DNA of 64,000 nt, from NCBI RefSeq assembly GCF_905475465.1, contig NC_062253.1, forward strand, positions 1,922,001 through 1,986,000, in the 5' to 3' direction. The DNA is from Pieris napi (lineage: Eukaryota; Arthropoda; Insecta; Lepidoptera; Pieridae). The notes below the pieces were generated by a model, which saw nothing but the letters and a program-made list of their open reading frames with translations, ran no database searches and was not told where the DNA came from. Of the stretch, positions 62,530 to 64,000 are shown one piece after another. How positions within the stretch are numbered: position 1 is the first letter of the stretch; each line of letters begins with the position of its first letter. The position numbers and the translations under genes are program-made.

Positions 62530-63425
62530 TAATAATATTAGTACCTATATAAAAATATAACGTCATATTTTCTTGCATTGAAACATACGTGTTTTTACTA
62601 ATAAATACTATACATAATACATATACTGCATCATATAGGCTGGATTATTGTCACTATAGTCGCGGCCTATTTGTCTCGAAACAATAAGTTGTTATTTCCG
62701 AGTCAAAGAATGTTGAATCCTTTTGAGAGAAGTTTTTAGAGCATGAGTTGGTAATACGATTTTGAAGTTTAAATATTGTCAAAAAGATCTATTCACTTAT
62801 ATTAGGATGGGATTCAAGAACTCCGCTATGTCAAATTCCAAGACTTTTTTGAGATGTCTGACTTAATTATATGATTCAGTCTAACTATTCAAAGGGGGAA
62901 CGCTGCCAGTATCTTCGGAACCTTACCTAAAGGGACCCCTTTACTAATATATTTTGATGTTACTTATTATTCTTATTATTTTTGAAATTTTTAAGTTTAA
63001 TAAAATTATATGAAACGAATGAAAGAAGGTTCAAATTAAGCTAACCTAACCTGACTATTTTCCCCATTCTTTTAAATCTCCTATCTACCCTCTTTTTCCT
63101 ATAAAATAGTGGGTAAAAGGTGAAATTTATAGAATGACTCTGTGACATATTTTATATTGATATTTTATCTGTGACAACAACGTGATCTTTGAAGCAAGTC
63201 TAAAACAATGGCTTATGATGAAACGTCAAGAGTAAAAGTAATGTGTTGATGATACATTTTTAAATATTTATTCCTTTGGATATCGTGTAGAAGCGTTCAA
63301 GTGTATAGTGTTTAAGTGAATATTTTATTTATTTGTAAGTAATAACACTACTTATACATATTATAAACAGATTACATTGCTAAAAAATATGTGAAACATA
63401 TAACATAAGTCAATTAATTACATAT
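62530..63425. other. Gene-free AT-rich stretch
   Basis: No recognisable gene, repeat family or splice-supported exon. Confidence 0.4.
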
Positions 63426-63430
63426 ATTAA

Positions 63431-63731
63431 TCTAATATATAAAATTCTCGTGTCGCGGTGTTTGTGGTTAAACTCCTCCAAAACGGCTTGACCGATTTGT
63501 GTGCATATTGGGTATAACTGAGAATCGGACAACATCTTTTTTTCATCCCCCTAAATGTTAGGGGGACTACTACCCCTAATTTTTTTTTTAATTTTTAAAT
63601 AAAAAAAAATCTTTTTATGATACAGCATTAAAAAATACATACAACCCCTAATTTTCACCCCTCTACGATCAACCCCTATTTTTTATTATACATTATATAC
63701 ATGGCAAAACGACGTTTGCCAGGTCTGCTAG
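63431..63731 (+). mobile_element. Non-autonomous Helitron, 301 bp
   Basis: A, then TCTAATATATAAAATTCTCG at 63431, ending GCCAGGTCTGCTAG at 63731 before T. Complete copy of the family at 57030 and 59636. Confidence 0.88.
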
Positions 63732-63747
63732 TAGTAATAGAAAAAAC

Positions 63748-63930
63748 CAGTGGCGGTTCAAACTTTTTAGGTCTCAGATTTCTATATCTGTTTCAAGATC
63801 ATTGGTCAATCTAATAGGCAAGTAGGTGATTAGCCTCCTGTACCTGACTTTTCGATTTTTTGGGTCTAAGGCAAGCCACTTTCCTCACGATATTGTCCTT
63901 CATTCGAGCGAATTTTAATTACGCACTTTT
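63748..63930 (-). mobile_element. SINE S1, truncated
   Basis: TTTTTAGGTCTCAGATTTCT, TTTTTTGGGTCTAAGGCAAG and ATTCGAGCGAATTTTAA. Confidence 0.65.
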
Positions 63931-64000
63931 GTGTTCGAGGTACATGGAATAATTTAGATTTTGTCGCAAACGGTCTTAAATATATTAACGACGGGAAATC

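Overview
The window looks like nuclear DNA of a lepidopteran insect (moth or butterfly); the species cannot be read from the sequence. It is AT-rich, with intron-rich genes carrying GT-AG splice signals. It is dense with transposons typical of Lepidoptera: tRNA-derived SINEs, short Helitrons with A^T targets and CTAG ends, PIF/Harbinger elements with TWA target duplications, and LINE 3' tails. No bacterial gene, CRISPR array, rRNA gene or credible tRNA gene is present. All gene models below were spliced by eye, with intron phases checked, and have no transcript support.

Layout. (1) 1-8743: the 3' part of a multi-domain Kazal serine protease inhibitor on the + strand. One intron holds a complete LTR retrotransposon in antisense orientation (1827-6773) with apparently identical LTRs, intact gag and pol, a canonical -1 slippery heptamer, and a primer-binding site that matches its own LTR rather than an obvious tRNA. 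(2) 8744-20334: gene-poor DNA with a 233-bp palindrome-like foldback, MITEs, SINEs and an open CR1/Jockey-type LINE ORF (16900-20145). (3) 20335-32347: a sugar/trehalose-type MFS transporter on the + strand in nine exons. Its second intron carries an autonomous PIF/Harbinger transposon (23180-26447), which ends 24 bp before the next exon. Inside it the transposase and MADF/BESS genes lie on opposite strands, and each has an exon inside the other's intron. (4) 32018-about 55770: a tandem segmental duplication. Each unit carries the last transporter exon (intact in unit 1, broken in unit 2) and an intact 8-exon clip-domain serine protease homologue on the - strand, catalytically dead by sequence. 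The two units act as empty-site references for each other, so several insertions (a Helitron, a Harbinger MITE, two LINEs) can be bounded to the base and placed after the duplication. (5) 55770-64000: repeats only.

The host genes fit insect haemolymph and transport biology (protease inhibitor, sugar transporter, non-catalytic clip-domain immune-type proteins), but the sequence gives no direct evidence that they share a pathway. The strongest novel candidates are the possible self-priming LTR element, the interlocked Harbinger gene pair, the Harbinger edge sitting in a splice acceptor region, and the young duplication of the clip-domain homologue.
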